A DNA stretch of 64,000 bases, taken from assembly GCA_038184435.1 (NCBI GenBank), contig CP116227.1, positions 4,245,501 to 4,309,500 on the forward strand, written 5' to 3'. Under the pieces are notes generated by a model. It made no database searches. It was not told the origin of the DNA and was given only the letters and a program-made list of their open reading frames with translations. Below, one piece after another: positions 33,573 to 41,200 of the stretch. The DNA is from Nocardioides alkalitolerans. GTDB lineage: Bacteria > Actinomycetota > Actinomycetes > Propionibacteriales > Nocardioidaceae. The position numbers and the translations under genes were made by a program. How positions within the stretch are numbered: the stretch's first letter is position 1; every line of letters begins with the position of its first letter.

Positions 33573-33628
33573 CGTCGAGTTTGGTCGTACGGCGCGGCAG
33601 GTTCGTCGAGTTTGGTCGTACGGCGCGG
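33573..33628. repeat. Two 25-bp direct repeats
   Basis: The 25-mer beginning CGTCGAGTTTGGTCGTACGG and ending CGCGG occurs at 33573-33597 and again at 33604-33628, 31 bp apart start to start. It lies between the YidD-like gene and the 13E12-type gene. It could be a dispersed repeat travelling with the latter, or a binding site. Confidence 0.8.
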
Positions 33629-33675
33629 TGACGTGGGCCTGTGGATTCGCGGTGGCGGGTGTCGGTGGGCGCGCA

Positions 33676-33681
33676 TAGAAT
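33676..33681 (+). promoter_or_regulatory. -10 box of a leaderless promoter for the 13E12-type gene
   Basis: TAGAAT, 7 nt before ATG 33689. No ribosome site is present. The expected -35 region is GC-rich and has no TTGACA-like match. Confidence 0.55.
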
Positions 33682-33688
33682 CGCACAC

Positions 33689-35119
33689 ATGTTTGATCAT
33701 CTCTCGCCTCGCGGGTTGCTGGATGCAGCCGCTGAGGCGGTGCGCGCCCGCCAGTTGGCGGAGGTGCGTGACCTGGAGGTGATCGCGGCGTGGGCGGCGG
33801 TGCACTCGGGGGAGTCCTCGCGGCGGATGAATCCGTTGGTGATGGTGGGTGGGGAGGGTACGCCGCGGGTGCAGGACCACGCCCTCGGCGAGATCGCCCT
33901 GGCCCGCGGCTCAGGCGTGGTCGCGACGATCAACGCCCTCGCGGATGTGCTGGACCTCCAGCACCGGCTGCCGTTGACGTGGGCGGTGGTGCGGCAGGGG
34001 ACGGCGGAGGTGTACGTCGCACGCAAGGTCGCCCGCATGTCCCGGCACCTGCCGCGTGCGGTGGTCGGTGTCGTCGACTCTGTGGTGGCGCGGATGATCG
34101 CCGCCGAGGCACCCGGGCGGGTGCTGACCGTGGCCGAGGGCAAGGTGATCGAGGCCGACCCCGCGCTGCACGAGGAGCGGGTGGAGGAGGAGAAGCGCCG
34201 CCGCTACGTCGGCCTGGGCCGCACCGACGAGTACGGACTCCGCACGTTGATCGCCCGGCTCGATGCCGGGGATGCGGCGTGGGTGCAGGCCACCGTCACC
34301 CGGGTCGCGGAGATCATCACCCCCGGCCACCCCGATGCGACCGCGGACGAGGTGCGGGCGATCGCGCTGGGCTACCTCGCCCGTCCGGCCGAGCTCCTCG
34401 CGCTCCTCGTCGAGCACGAAACCACCGCGAGCGGCGCTGAGACTGGAGTCGAGCCGGAGCCGGTCACCGACGACGAACCCCTGCGGCCCTCACGCGCGAC
34501 CGCGCTGCCTGTCGACGTCCTCGATGCCCTCCGGAGCACCGATCTGACCAGGCTCCGCCCGAAGGCCAGGCTCTACGTCCACCTCCACGAAGCCACCCTC
34601 CTCGGCGCCCAGGGCGTCGCCCGTGTCGAAGCCCTCGGACCCCGCACACTCGGCGCCGTCCACCAGCTCCTCGCGACCACCCAGGTCACCGTCAAGCCGG
34701 TCATCGACCTTGCCGACGCCGTCCGCACCACCGCCTACGAACACCCCGAGTCAGTGAAAGAACGGGTGTACCTCACCACCGGCGGCGACTACTGGCCCTA
34801 CGCCACCTCCACCAGCCGCAACACCGACTACGACCACCCCACCCCCTTCGATCCGAGCACGGCAGAGCAACAGACCGGCACCCACAACTCCGGCCTCCTG
34901 CAACGCCGTCACCACCGCTGGAAGACCCACGCCGGCTACCAAGCCAGACAGCGAGCGCCGGGCCACTACGTCTGGCTCACCCCGAACGGTCTCGGCTTCA
35001 CCACCGGCCCGACCGGCACCCACCCCTGCTCCGAGAACGAGGCCCGCCTCTTCATCGCCCTCGCCGACCGACGCGAGCGGGGGAGCCCGAGCCCGCCTCT
35101 GGAACAATCCGACGCGTGA
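33689..35119 (+). CDS. 13E12-repeat (DUF222) protein with degenerate HNH domain
   Basis: A 476-residue protein. The first about 300 residues are the DUF222 region (for example LLDAAAEAVRARQLAEVRDLEVIAAWA, RVADA-like helices, RRRYVGLGRTDEYGLRTL), and the last about 100 resemble an HNH endonuclease: TDYDH, N in THNSG and RRHHRWKTH. The cysteines that usually precede the DxDH part are missing (PYATSTSRNTDYDH), so zinc binding may be impaired. These multi-copy actinobacterial genes may be selfish elements or nucleases. ATG 33689 is chosen over an upstream GTG because of the leaderless promoter. Its stop overlaps tsaD as GTGA. Confidence 0.85.
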   Translation: MFDHLSPRGLLDAAAEAVRARQLAEVRDLEVIAAWAAVHSGESSRRMNPLVMVGGEGTPRVQDHALGEIALARGSGVVATINALADVLDLQHRLPLTWAVVRQGTAEVYVARKVARMSRHLPRAVVGVVDSVVARMIAAEAPGRVLTVAEGKVIEADPALHEERVEEEKRRRYVGLGRTDEYGLRTLIARLDAGDAAWVQATVTRVAEIITPGHPDATADEVRAIALGYLARPAELLALLVEHETTASGAETGVEPEPVTDDEPLRPSRATALPVDVLDALRSTDLTRLRPKARLYVHLHEATLLGAQGVARVEALGPRTLGAVHQLLATTQVTVKPVIDLADAVRTTAYEHPESVKERVYLTTGGDYWPYATSTSRNTDYDHPTPFDPSTAEQQTGTHNSGLLQRRHHRWKTHAGYQARQRAPGHYVWLTPNGLGFTTGPTGTHPCSENEARLFIALADRRERGSPSPPLEQSDA

Positions 35120-36159
35120 GCACCGAACCCCTCGTCCTCGGCATCGAGACCTCGTGCGACGAGACGGGCGTCGGGATCGTGCGCGGCACGACGCTGTTGG
35201 CCGACACCGTCGCGAGCAGCGTCGAGGAGCACGCACGGTTCGGCGGCGTCGTCCCGGAGGTCGCCAGCCGCGCCCACCTCGAGGCCATGGTCCCGACGAT
35301 CGAGCGCGCCTGCGCGACCGCGGGAATCCGCCCGAGCGACGTCGACGCGATCGCCGTGACGAGCGGTCCCGGCCTCGCGGGGGCCCTCCTGGTCGGCGTC
35401 GCGAGCGCCAAGGCGCTGGCGCTGGGGCTCGGCAAGCCGCTGTACGGCGTCAACCACCTCGCCGCCCACGTCGCGGTCGACCAGCTCGAGCACGGACCGC
35501 TGCCCGAGCCCTGCATCGCCATGCTCGTCTCGGGCGGCCACTCGAGCCTGCTCAAGGTCACCGACCTGACCCTCGGCGTGGACCCGATGGGCGCCACGAT
35601 CGACGACGCGGCGGGGGAGGCCTTCGACAAGGTCGCCCGCCTGCTCGGCCTGCCCTTCCCGGGCGGCCCGCACGTCGACCGCGCTGCCCGCGACGGCGAG
35701 ATCAGCATCGACTTCCCCCGCGGCCTCACCAGCCGTCGCGACCTCGAGCGGCACCGCTTCGACTTCTCGTTCTCCGGCCTCAAGACGGCGGTCGCCCGCT
35801 GGGTCGAGGCCCGCGAGCGCTCCGGCGAGCCCGTCTCGGTGCCCGACGTCGCCGCGAGCTTCCAGGAGGCGGTCTGCGACGTCCTCGTGCGCAAGGCGCT
35901 CGACGCCGCCACCGCGGAGGGGATCGAGGACCTCCTCCTGGGTGGCGGCGTCGCGGCCAACTCGCGGCTCCGGTCGATGGTGCTGGAGCGGGCCGAGCGC
36001 GCCGGCGTACGCGTCCGGATCCCGCGCCCCGGCCTCTGCACCGACAACGGCGCGATGGTCGCCGCGCTCGGCGCGGAGATGGTGGCCCGCGGGCGCACTC
36101 CCTCCGCGCTGGACCTGCCCGCCGACTCCTCCCAGCCCGTCACGAGCGTGCTGGTCTGA
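35116..36159 (+). CDS. tsaD: tRNA N6-adenosine threonylcarbamoyltransferase TsaD
   Basis: A 347-residue essential enzyme that installs t6A at position 37 of ANN-decoding tRNAs. GIETSCDETGVGIV is the N-terminal ATPase motif; the metal-binding histidines are in RAHLEAMVP and NHLAAHVA, and the C-terminal GGGVAANSRLR is intact. Its usual partners tsaB and rimI are not upstream; a 13E12-type gene is, overlapping by 4 nt. A weak -10 (AACAAT, 35103-35108) lies 7 nt before GTG 35116, so tsaD may have its own leaderless start. Confidence 0.95.
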   Translation: MSTEPLVLGIETSCDETGVGIVRGTTLLADTVASSVEEHARFGGVVPEVASRAHLEAMVPTIERACATAGIRPSDVDAIAVTSGPGLAGALLVGVASAKALALGLGKPLYGVNHLAAHVAVDQLEHGPLPEPCIAMLVSGGHSSLLKVTDLTLGVDPMGATIDDAAGEAFDKVARLLGLPFPGGPHVDRAARDGEISIDFPRGLTSRRDLERHRFDFSFSGLKTAVARWVEARERSGEPVSVPDVAASFQEAVCDVLVRKALDAATAEGIEDLLLGGGVAANSRLRSMVLERAERAGVRVRIPRPGLCTDNGAMVAALGAEMVARGRTPSALDLPADSSQPVTSVLV

Positions 36160-36181
36160 GGGAGCCGACGGGCGGCCGAGG

Positions 36182-37474
36182 TCACCGCACGTAGAACCGC
36201 GCCTCGCCGTTGTCGTACAGGGGGTCGTACTCCTCGATCGGCGCGGCGAGGTCCGCCCGCCCGGTCGTGACGTCGATGCGCACGAGGCCGTAGCGGGCCG
36301 GTGCGTTGTCCGACACGCTCTGCTTGACGCTCACGAGCAGCGTCCGTGCGTTCTCCCATGCGCCGGCGTAGACGAAGGTCTGCATCCCGGTGGGCAGGCC
36401 GATCTCGACGATCGACTCCCCGCTCTCGGCATCGATGATGCTCTCGGCGTTCCCGTTGTACGCGACCTGGCTCTCGGACGGTCCGGCGAGCACCATGCGG
36501 CTGTCGGTCGAGAACGTCCCGTAGCTGCGGCACCCCGTCGTCGACCAGCCGAGCGGCTCGTCGTCCTCCACGCGGCGGACGGTCGCGCAGTCGCCGTCGG
36601 CGCTGTAGGACGTCCGCACCGCCAGCTCGCCGTCGGGCGACACGGCGTCGGTCAGCTCCGACGCGAGCTCGTCGACCGTTCCGTCCAGACCCATGAGCAG
36701 CGTCGCGGTGGCGAGGGAGTCGCCTGTCGTGACGACGACGTCGTCACCCCGGAACGCCAACGGGGCGGCGGAGGGCACGGAGCCGTCGCCGGCCGGCACG
36801 TCGGTGCGGCTGATCTCCACGCCGTCGGCGTCGGCGACGACGAGCTCCAATCGCCCCGCGGCCGCGGCGGCGTCGACCGGCTGCTCGACCCAGGCGACCC
36901 GCGCCGTCGCCGGGTCGTAGGCGAGCGTGGTCCCCACGGTCAGGCCCTCCTCGGGCCCCGCGACGGTCTCCACGAGGTCCCCGTCGGCGCTGAGGTGCCG
37001 CAGCTCGTAGACCCCGTCGCCCGGAGCGACGGTGGCCAGCCACTCGCCCTGCCCGAAGGGCACGACGTCCCCGACGAGGCTGGCGCCGGGCTCACCCTCG
37101 AGCGTGTACGTCGCCCCGCCCGGCAGGTGGATCGCGTCGTCGAGCAGGTAGGGCACGCCCGCGGGGACACCCGTCGGCAGTGCGTCGAGGTCGATCGTGA
37201 TGCTCTCGCCCTGCACGGCGGGGATCTCGGCACTCGCCGTACCACTCGTCGCCGGGTCGACCGACCGGTCACTGGATCCTCCGCCGAGCAACCCCAGCGG
37301 CGCGACGACGGCGAGCACGACGGCGGCAGCCCCCGCCCCGACCAGAGCGGTGCGCGTGCGCCGGATCCGGCGGGCACGGCCGCGTACGGCGTCGAGGTCG
37401 AGCCGCGGCGTACCGGCGTCCCCGGCGTGCTCGCGCAGGGTGCGGGTGAGCTGGTCGTCCAGGTCGTTCGTCAT
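36182..37474 (-). CDS. Membrane-anchored protein, probable partner or anti-sigma factor of the ECF sigma factor
   Basis: A 430-residue protein with a short cytoplasmic N-terminus, one helix (LVGAGAAAVVLAVVAPLGLL, about residues 43-62), and a large exported part made of repeated beta-strand stretches that look like a WD40 or beta-propeller fold. It is coded directly after the sigma factor with an ATGA overlap, the usual place for an anti-sigma factor; I do not see a zinc-binding anti-sigma motif in the about 40-residue cytoplasmic part. It converges with tsaD. Confidence 0.75.
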   Translation of the reverse strand: MTNDLDDQLTRTLREHAGDAGTPRLDLDAVRGRARRIRRTRTALVGAGAAAVVLAVVAPLGLLGGGSSDRSVDPATSGTASAEIPAVQGESITIDLDALPTGVPAGVPYLLDDAIHLPGGATYTLEGEPGASLVGDVVPFGQGEWLATVAPGDGVYELRHLSADGDLVETVAGPEEGLTVGTTLAYDPATARVAWVEQPVDAAAAAGRLELVVADADGVEISRTDVPAGDGSVPSAAPLAFRGDDVVVTTGDSLATATLLMGLDGTVDELASELTDAVSPDGELAVRTSYSADGDCATVRRVEDDEPLGWSTTGCRSYGTFSTDSRMVLAGPSESQVAYNGNAESIIDAESGESIVEIGLPTGMQTFVYAGAWENARTLLVSVKQSVSDNAPARYGLVRIDVTTGRADLAAPIEEYDPLYDNGEARFYVR

Positions 37475-38013
37475 CGCTGCTCCTCTCGGAGGTGGGAGGG
37501 GGTCCGGTCGCGGAGCGCCGCGAGGGCGCGGCTGGCCTGCGACTTCACGGTCCCGGGGGAGATCCCGAGGGTGGTGGCGATCTCGGCCTCGCTGAGGCCT
37601 TCGTAGTAGCGCAGCACGATCACCGCGCGCTGCTTGCGGGGCAGGGTCTGCACGAAGTCCCAGAGCCGCCCGGCGGTGCCGTCGTCGTAGTCGTCGCGGT
37701 GCTGCACGGTGTCGGGCACCTCGTCGGTGCTGGACTCGCGCTTCTTCCAGGCGCGCCGCCACAGCGAGTTGTGCTCGTTGACGAGGATCCGTCGCGCGTA
37801 GCCGTCGAGCGACGTGTGCGCCTCGACCTTGTCCCACGCGAGGTACAGCTTCGCCAGCGTGGTCTGCACGAGGTCCTCGGCGGTGTGCCGGTCGCCGCAG
37901 AGCAGGTACGCGGTGCGCAGCAGGCTCGCCTGGCGCGCGGCCATGTAGTCCGCGAACTCGTCGTCGCGGCTGCGTCGCCGGGGCGTCGTCAACGTCGCTC
38001 CTGGGGTCGTCAT
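37471..38013 (-). CDS. SigE-family ECF RNA polymerase sigma factor
   Basis: A 180-residue group-4 sigma factor. Region 2 is seen in LLRTAYLLCGDRHTAEDLVQTTLAKLYLAW and region 4 in LPRKQRAVIVLRYYEGLSEAEIATTLGIS followed by GTVKSQASRALAALR. It directs RNA polymerase to a small stress or envelope regulon. A ribosome site GGAGGTGA precedes ATG 38013. A possible own-type promoter lies about 30 nt upstream, suggesting autoregulation. Its membrane partner overlaps at the 3' end. Confidence 0.92.
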   Translation of the reverse strand: MTTPGATLTTPRRRSRDDEFADYMAARQASLLRTAYLLCGDRHTAEDLVQTTLAKLYLAWDKVEAHTSLDGYARRILVNEHNSLWRRAWKKRESSTDEVPDTVQHRDDYDDGTAGRLWDFVQTLPRKQRAVIVLRYYEGLSEAEIATTLGISPGTVKSQASRALAALRDRTPSHLREEQR

Positions 38014-38040
38014 CTCTCACCTCCATCCTTCCGCGACCAA

Positions 38041-38066
38041 GACGCGACCGTCCTCGCATCGGTTGC
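38041..38066 (-). promoter_or_regulatory. Candidate ECF-type promoter of the sigma gene
   Basis: Read on the minus strand: GCAACC (plus 38066-38061), a 16-nt spacer, then CGTC (plus 38044-38041). This -35 (xxAAC) and -10 (CGTC) pattern is typical of ECF promoters. It lies 28 nt before the sigma factor start. Confidence 0.5.
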
Positions 38067-38119
38067 ATCGGGGAGGATGGTCCGGTCAGGTCCACGAGCT
38101 CCAGGAGAGGGAGTCGCAC

Positions 38120-39226
38120 ATGCACGAGGTCAAGGCAGTCGTCGCGAAGTCGGTCGGGGAGCCGGTGAGCCTGGAGACGATCCTGGTGCCCGACCCGGGT
38201 CCGGGGGAGGCGTTGGTGAAGGTGCAGGCGTGCGGGGTGTGCCACACGGACCTGCACTACCGCGAGGGTGGGATCAACGACGAGTTCCCGTTCCTGCTGG
38301 GCCACGAGGCCGCGGGTGTTGTCGAGGCCGTCGGCGAGGACGTGACGACGGTGGCGCCGGGCGACTTCGTCGTCCTCAACTGGCGCGCGGTGTGCGGTGA
38401 CTGTCGGGCGTGCGACCGGGGTGAGCCGCAGTACTGCTTCAACACCCACAACGCGACGCAGAAGATGACGCTGGCGGACGGTACGCCGCTGTCCCCGGCC
38501 CTGGGTATCGGCGCGTTCGCCGAGAAGACGCTCGTGGCCGCGGGTCAGTGCACGAAGGTCGACCCGGAGGCCCGTCCGGCCGCGGTGGGCCTGCTGGGCT
38601 GCGGCGTGATGGCCGGCATCGGTGCCGCCATCAACACCGGCAACGTGTCCCGTGGCGACGTGGTCGCGGTCATCGGCTGCGGCGGTGTCGGGGTGGCGGC
38701 GATCGCGGGCGCCGCGCTGGCGGGTGCCGGCACGATCATCGCGGTCGACATCGACGACAAGAAGCTCGAGGGCGCCCGGAAGCTCGGCGCCACCCACACG
38801 GTCAACTCCAAGGAGACCGATCCGGTGGCGGCGATCAAGGCGATCGCGGGCGCGGCGGCGGGTCACGAGGGTGCGGACGGTGCGGACGTCGTGATCGAGG
38901 CGGTGGGTCGTCCGGAGACATGGGAGCAGGCGTTCTACGCCCGTGACCTGGCCGGCACGGTCGTCCTGGTCGGCGTCCCGACGCCGGACATGAAGGTCCC
39001 GCAGATCCCGCTGATCGACGTGTTCGGTCGGGGTGGGTCGCTGAAGTCCAGCTGGTACGGCGACTGCCTGCCCAACCGTGACTTCCCCATGCTGGTCGAC
39101 CTGTACCGGCAGGGACGTCTCGACCTGGACGCGTTCGTGACCGAGGAGATCGGGATCGAGGACGTCGAGGCCGCGTTCGAGAAGATGCACCACGGCGAGG
39201 TCCTGCGCAGCGTGGTGGTCCTCTGA
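38120..39226 (+). CDS. mscR: S-(hydroxymethyl)mycothiol dehydrogenase
   Basis: A 368-residue zinc MDR dehydrogenase. The catalytic site is CGVCHTDLHYREGG with GHEAAGVVEAVG; the structural zinc lobe is CGDCRACDRGEPQYC; the NAD motif is GCGGVGVAA. With the mycothiol adduct of formaldehyde it gives S-formylmycothiol. ATG 38120 follows AGGAGAGGG at 38103-38111. It overlaps the metallo-hydrolase by one base, the usual pairing. It could detoxify formaldehyde made by the sarcosine oxidase-like enzyme 7 kb away. Confidence 0.9.
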   Translation: MHEVKAVVAKSVGEPVSLETILVPDPGPGEALVKVQACGVCHTDLHYREGGINDEFPFLLGHEAAGVVEAVGEDVTTVAPGDFVVLNWRAVCGDCRACDRGEPQYCFNTHNATQKMTLADGTPLSPALGIGAFAEKTLVAAGQCTKVDPEARPAAVGLLGCGVMAGIGAAINTGNVSRGDVVAVIGCGGVGVAAIAGAALAGAGTIIAVDIDDKKLEGARKLGATHTVNSKETDPVAAIKAIAGAAAGHEGADGADVVIEAVGRPETWEQAFYARDLAGTVVLVGVPTPDMKVPQIPLIDVFGRGGSLKSSWYGDCLPNRDFPMLVDLYRQGRLDLDAFVTEEIGIEDVEAAFEKMHHGEVLRSVVVL

Positions 39227-39858
39227 TGGCGAGCACGCACCACGCCGCGGGCGGCGCCCGCGTCGACCACGGCGTCGTCGCGGGCACGTTCAGCCTCGAC
39301 GGGGAGACGTTCGACGTCGACAACAACATCTGGGTCGTCGGTGACGACGCCGAGGTGATCGTCATCGACGCCCCCCACGACGTCGACGCCATCCTCGCGA
39401 TCGTCGGCGACCGCAAGGTCAAGGCGATCGTGTGCACCCACGCCCACGACGACCACGTGCGCGTCGCGCCCGAGCTGCGCAAGCGCACGAGCGCGCCGAT
39501 CCTCCTGCACCCCGACGACCGTCCGCTGTGGGAGCTGACCCACCCCGACGAGCTGTGGGACGTCGACCTCTCCGACGGTCAGGACATCGCCGTGGGCGGT
39601 ACGACGCTGACCGTGCTCCACACCCCGGGCCACGCCCCGGGAGCGGTCTGCCTGCACGCCCCCGAGCTGGGTGTCGTCTTCACCGGCGACACGCTCTTCA
39701 ACGGCGGCCCGGGGGCCACCGGCCGGTCCTACTCGGACCGTCCGACCATCGAGGCCTCGATCAAGGCACGGCTCTTCGCCCTCCCCGCGGAGACGGTCGT
39801 CCACACCGGTCACGGCGACGACACCACCATCGCCGCCGAGATGACGAACCTCACCTGA
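39226..39858 (+). CDS. MBL-fold metallo-hydrolase, probable S-formylmycothiol hydrolase
   Basis: A 210-residue metallo-beta-lactamase-fold protein with the metal motif THAHDDHVR (HxHxDH), then GHAPGA, GDTLF and the final HTGHGDDT. Its one-base overlap with mscR (TGATG) suggests that it hydrolyses S-formylmycothiol to formate and mycothiol; this is inferred from the pairing, not from a specific residue. Its TGA stop lies in a 16-bp palindrome. Confidence 0.85.
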   Translation: MASTHHAAGGARVDHGVVAGTFSLDGETFDVDNNIWVVGDDAEVIVIDAPHDVDAILAIVGDRKVKAIVCTHAHDDHVRVAPELRKRTSAPILLHPDDRPLWELTHPDELWDVDLSDGQDIAVGGTTLTVLHTPGHAPGAVCLHAPELGVVFTGDTLFNGGPGATGRSYSDRPTIEASIKARLFALPAETVVHTGHGDDTTIAAEMTNLT

Positions 39859-39872
39859 CCGAGCGCTCGGTC
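39857..39872. promoter_or_regulatory. TetR-type operator palindrome ahead of the thiolase gene
   Basis: Perfect 16-bp palindrome GACCGAGCGCTCGGTC overlapping the MBL stop codon. A half-site copy GACCGAGCG follows at 39898-39906. A -10-like TAGGCT (39884-39889) lies between them, so a bound repressor would cover the -35 region. Such palindromes are typical of TetR-family regulators of acyl-CoA metabolism. No TetR gene is in the window. Confidence 0.6.
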
Positions 39873-39903
39873 CGTCGCCCGTCTAGGCTGGACGGCGGAC
39901 CGA
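39867..39903 (+). terminator. Bulged hairpin after the MBL gene
   Basis: TCGGTCCG (39867-39874) pairs with CGGACCGA (39896-39903), and CCGTC with GACGG inside, around the loop TAGGCTG. It may end the mscR transcript, and it overlaps the operator and -10 region of the thiolase gene. Confidence 0.4.
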
Positions 39904-39967
39904 GCGCACGGGGCCTCCCCGCTGCTCTCCGGCTGTCCGACGAACCCGAGAAGCACAGGAGCCCGCC

Positions 39968-41185
39968 ATGCCCGAAGCCGTCATCGTCTCCACCGCCCGC
40001 TCGCCCATCGGCCGTGCCGGGAAGGGGTCGCTCAAGGACATGCGCCCCGACGACCTCGCCGTGCAGATGGTCGAGGCCGCGCTGGCGAAGGTGCCCGAGC
40101 TCGACCGCAAGGACATCGTCGACCTCGCCCTCGGCGTCGGCCAGCCCGCCGGCGAGTCGGGCAACAACCTGGCCCGCGTGGTGGCCGTGCTCGCCGGGAT
40201 GGACCACCTCCCCGGCGTGACGGTCAACCGCTACTGCTCGTCCAGCCTGCAGACCACCCGCATGGCGTTCCACGCCATCAAGGCCGGCGAGGGCGACGTC
40301 TTCCTCTCCGCCGGTGTGGAGACCGTCAGCCGGTTCGGCAACGGCTTCGCCGACGACCCGGCCGCGCAGAACCCGGTCTTCGGCGAGGCCGTCCGCCGCA
40401 CCGAGGCGCGCGCGGCCGGTGGGGCCGACACGTGGCGCGACCCGCGCGAGGACGGCGCGCTGCCCGACATCTACATCGCGATGGGCCAGACCGCGGAGAA
40501 CGTCGCGCAGAAGCTCGGCATGAGCCGCGAGGAGCAGGACCGCTTCGGCGTCCGCAGCCAGAACCTCACCGAGGAGGCCATCGCGAGCGGCTTCTGGGCC
40601 ACGGACATCACCCCCGTCACCCTCCCGGACGGCACCGTGGTGTCGACCGACGACGGTCCGCGGGCGGGCACGACGTACGAGGCCATCAGCCAGCTCAAGC
40701 CCGTCTTCCGTCCCGACGGCACGGTCACCGCGGGCAACGCCTGCCCGCTCAACGACGGCGCCGCGGCCCTCGTGATCATGAGCGACACCAAGGCGAAGGA
40801 GCTGGGCCTCACCCCGCTCGCGCGCATCGTGTCCACCGCCGTCACGGGCCTCTCGCCCGAGATCATGGGCCTCGGCCCGGTCGAGGCGATCCCGGCGGCC
40901 CTGCGCAACGCCGGCATGAGCGTCGGCGACATCGACCTCTTCGAGATCAACGAGGCGTTCGCCGTCCAGGCCCTCGGCTCGGCGCAGCAGATCGGGATCG
41001 ACGTCGACAAGCTCAACGTCAACGGCGGCGCCATCGCCGTCGGTCACCCCTTCGGCATGACCGGCGCGCGCATCACGAGCACCCTCATCAACTCGCTGAC
41101 GTGGCACGACAAGCAGTTCGGCGTCGAGTCGATGTGCGTCGGCGGCGGCCAGGGCATGGCGATGGTCATCGAGCGCCTGTCCTGA
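39968..41185 (+). CDS. Acetyl-CoA C-acyltransferase (thiolase)
   Basis: A 405-residue thiolase. The acyl-accepting cysteine is Cys90 in VNRYCSSSLQ; the substrate histidine is in GGAIAVGHPFGMTGAR; the C-terminal catalytic cysteine is in CVGGGQGMAMV. It carries out the last step of fatty acid beta-oxidation, or the reverse condensation. ATG 39968 follows CACAGGAGCCCGCC. It is a single gene behind a TetR-type operator; no beta-oxidation partner (fadB-like) is adjacent, so it works with enzymes encoded elsewhere. Confidence 0.93.
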   Translation: MPEAVIVSTARSPIGRAGKGSLKDMRPDDLAVQMVEAALAKVPELDRKDIVDLALGVGQPAGESGNNLARVVAVLAGMDHLPGVTVNRYCSSSLQTTRMAFHAIKAGEGDVFLSAGVETVSRFGNGFADDPAAQNPVFGEAVRRTEARAAGGADTWRDPREDGALPDIYIAMGQTAENVAQKLGMSREEQDRFGVRSQNLTEEAIASGFWATDITPVTLPDGTVVSTDDGPRAGTTYEAISQLKPVFRPDGTVTAGNACPLNDGAAALVIMSDTKAKELGLTPLARIVSTAVTGLSPEIMGLGPVEAIPAALRNAGMSVGDIDLFEINEAFAVQALGSAQQIGIDVDKLNVNGGAIAVGHPFGMTGARITSTLINSLTWHDKQFGVESMCVGGGQGMAMVIERLS

Positions 41186-41200
41186 CGCGAACGGCCGGGG

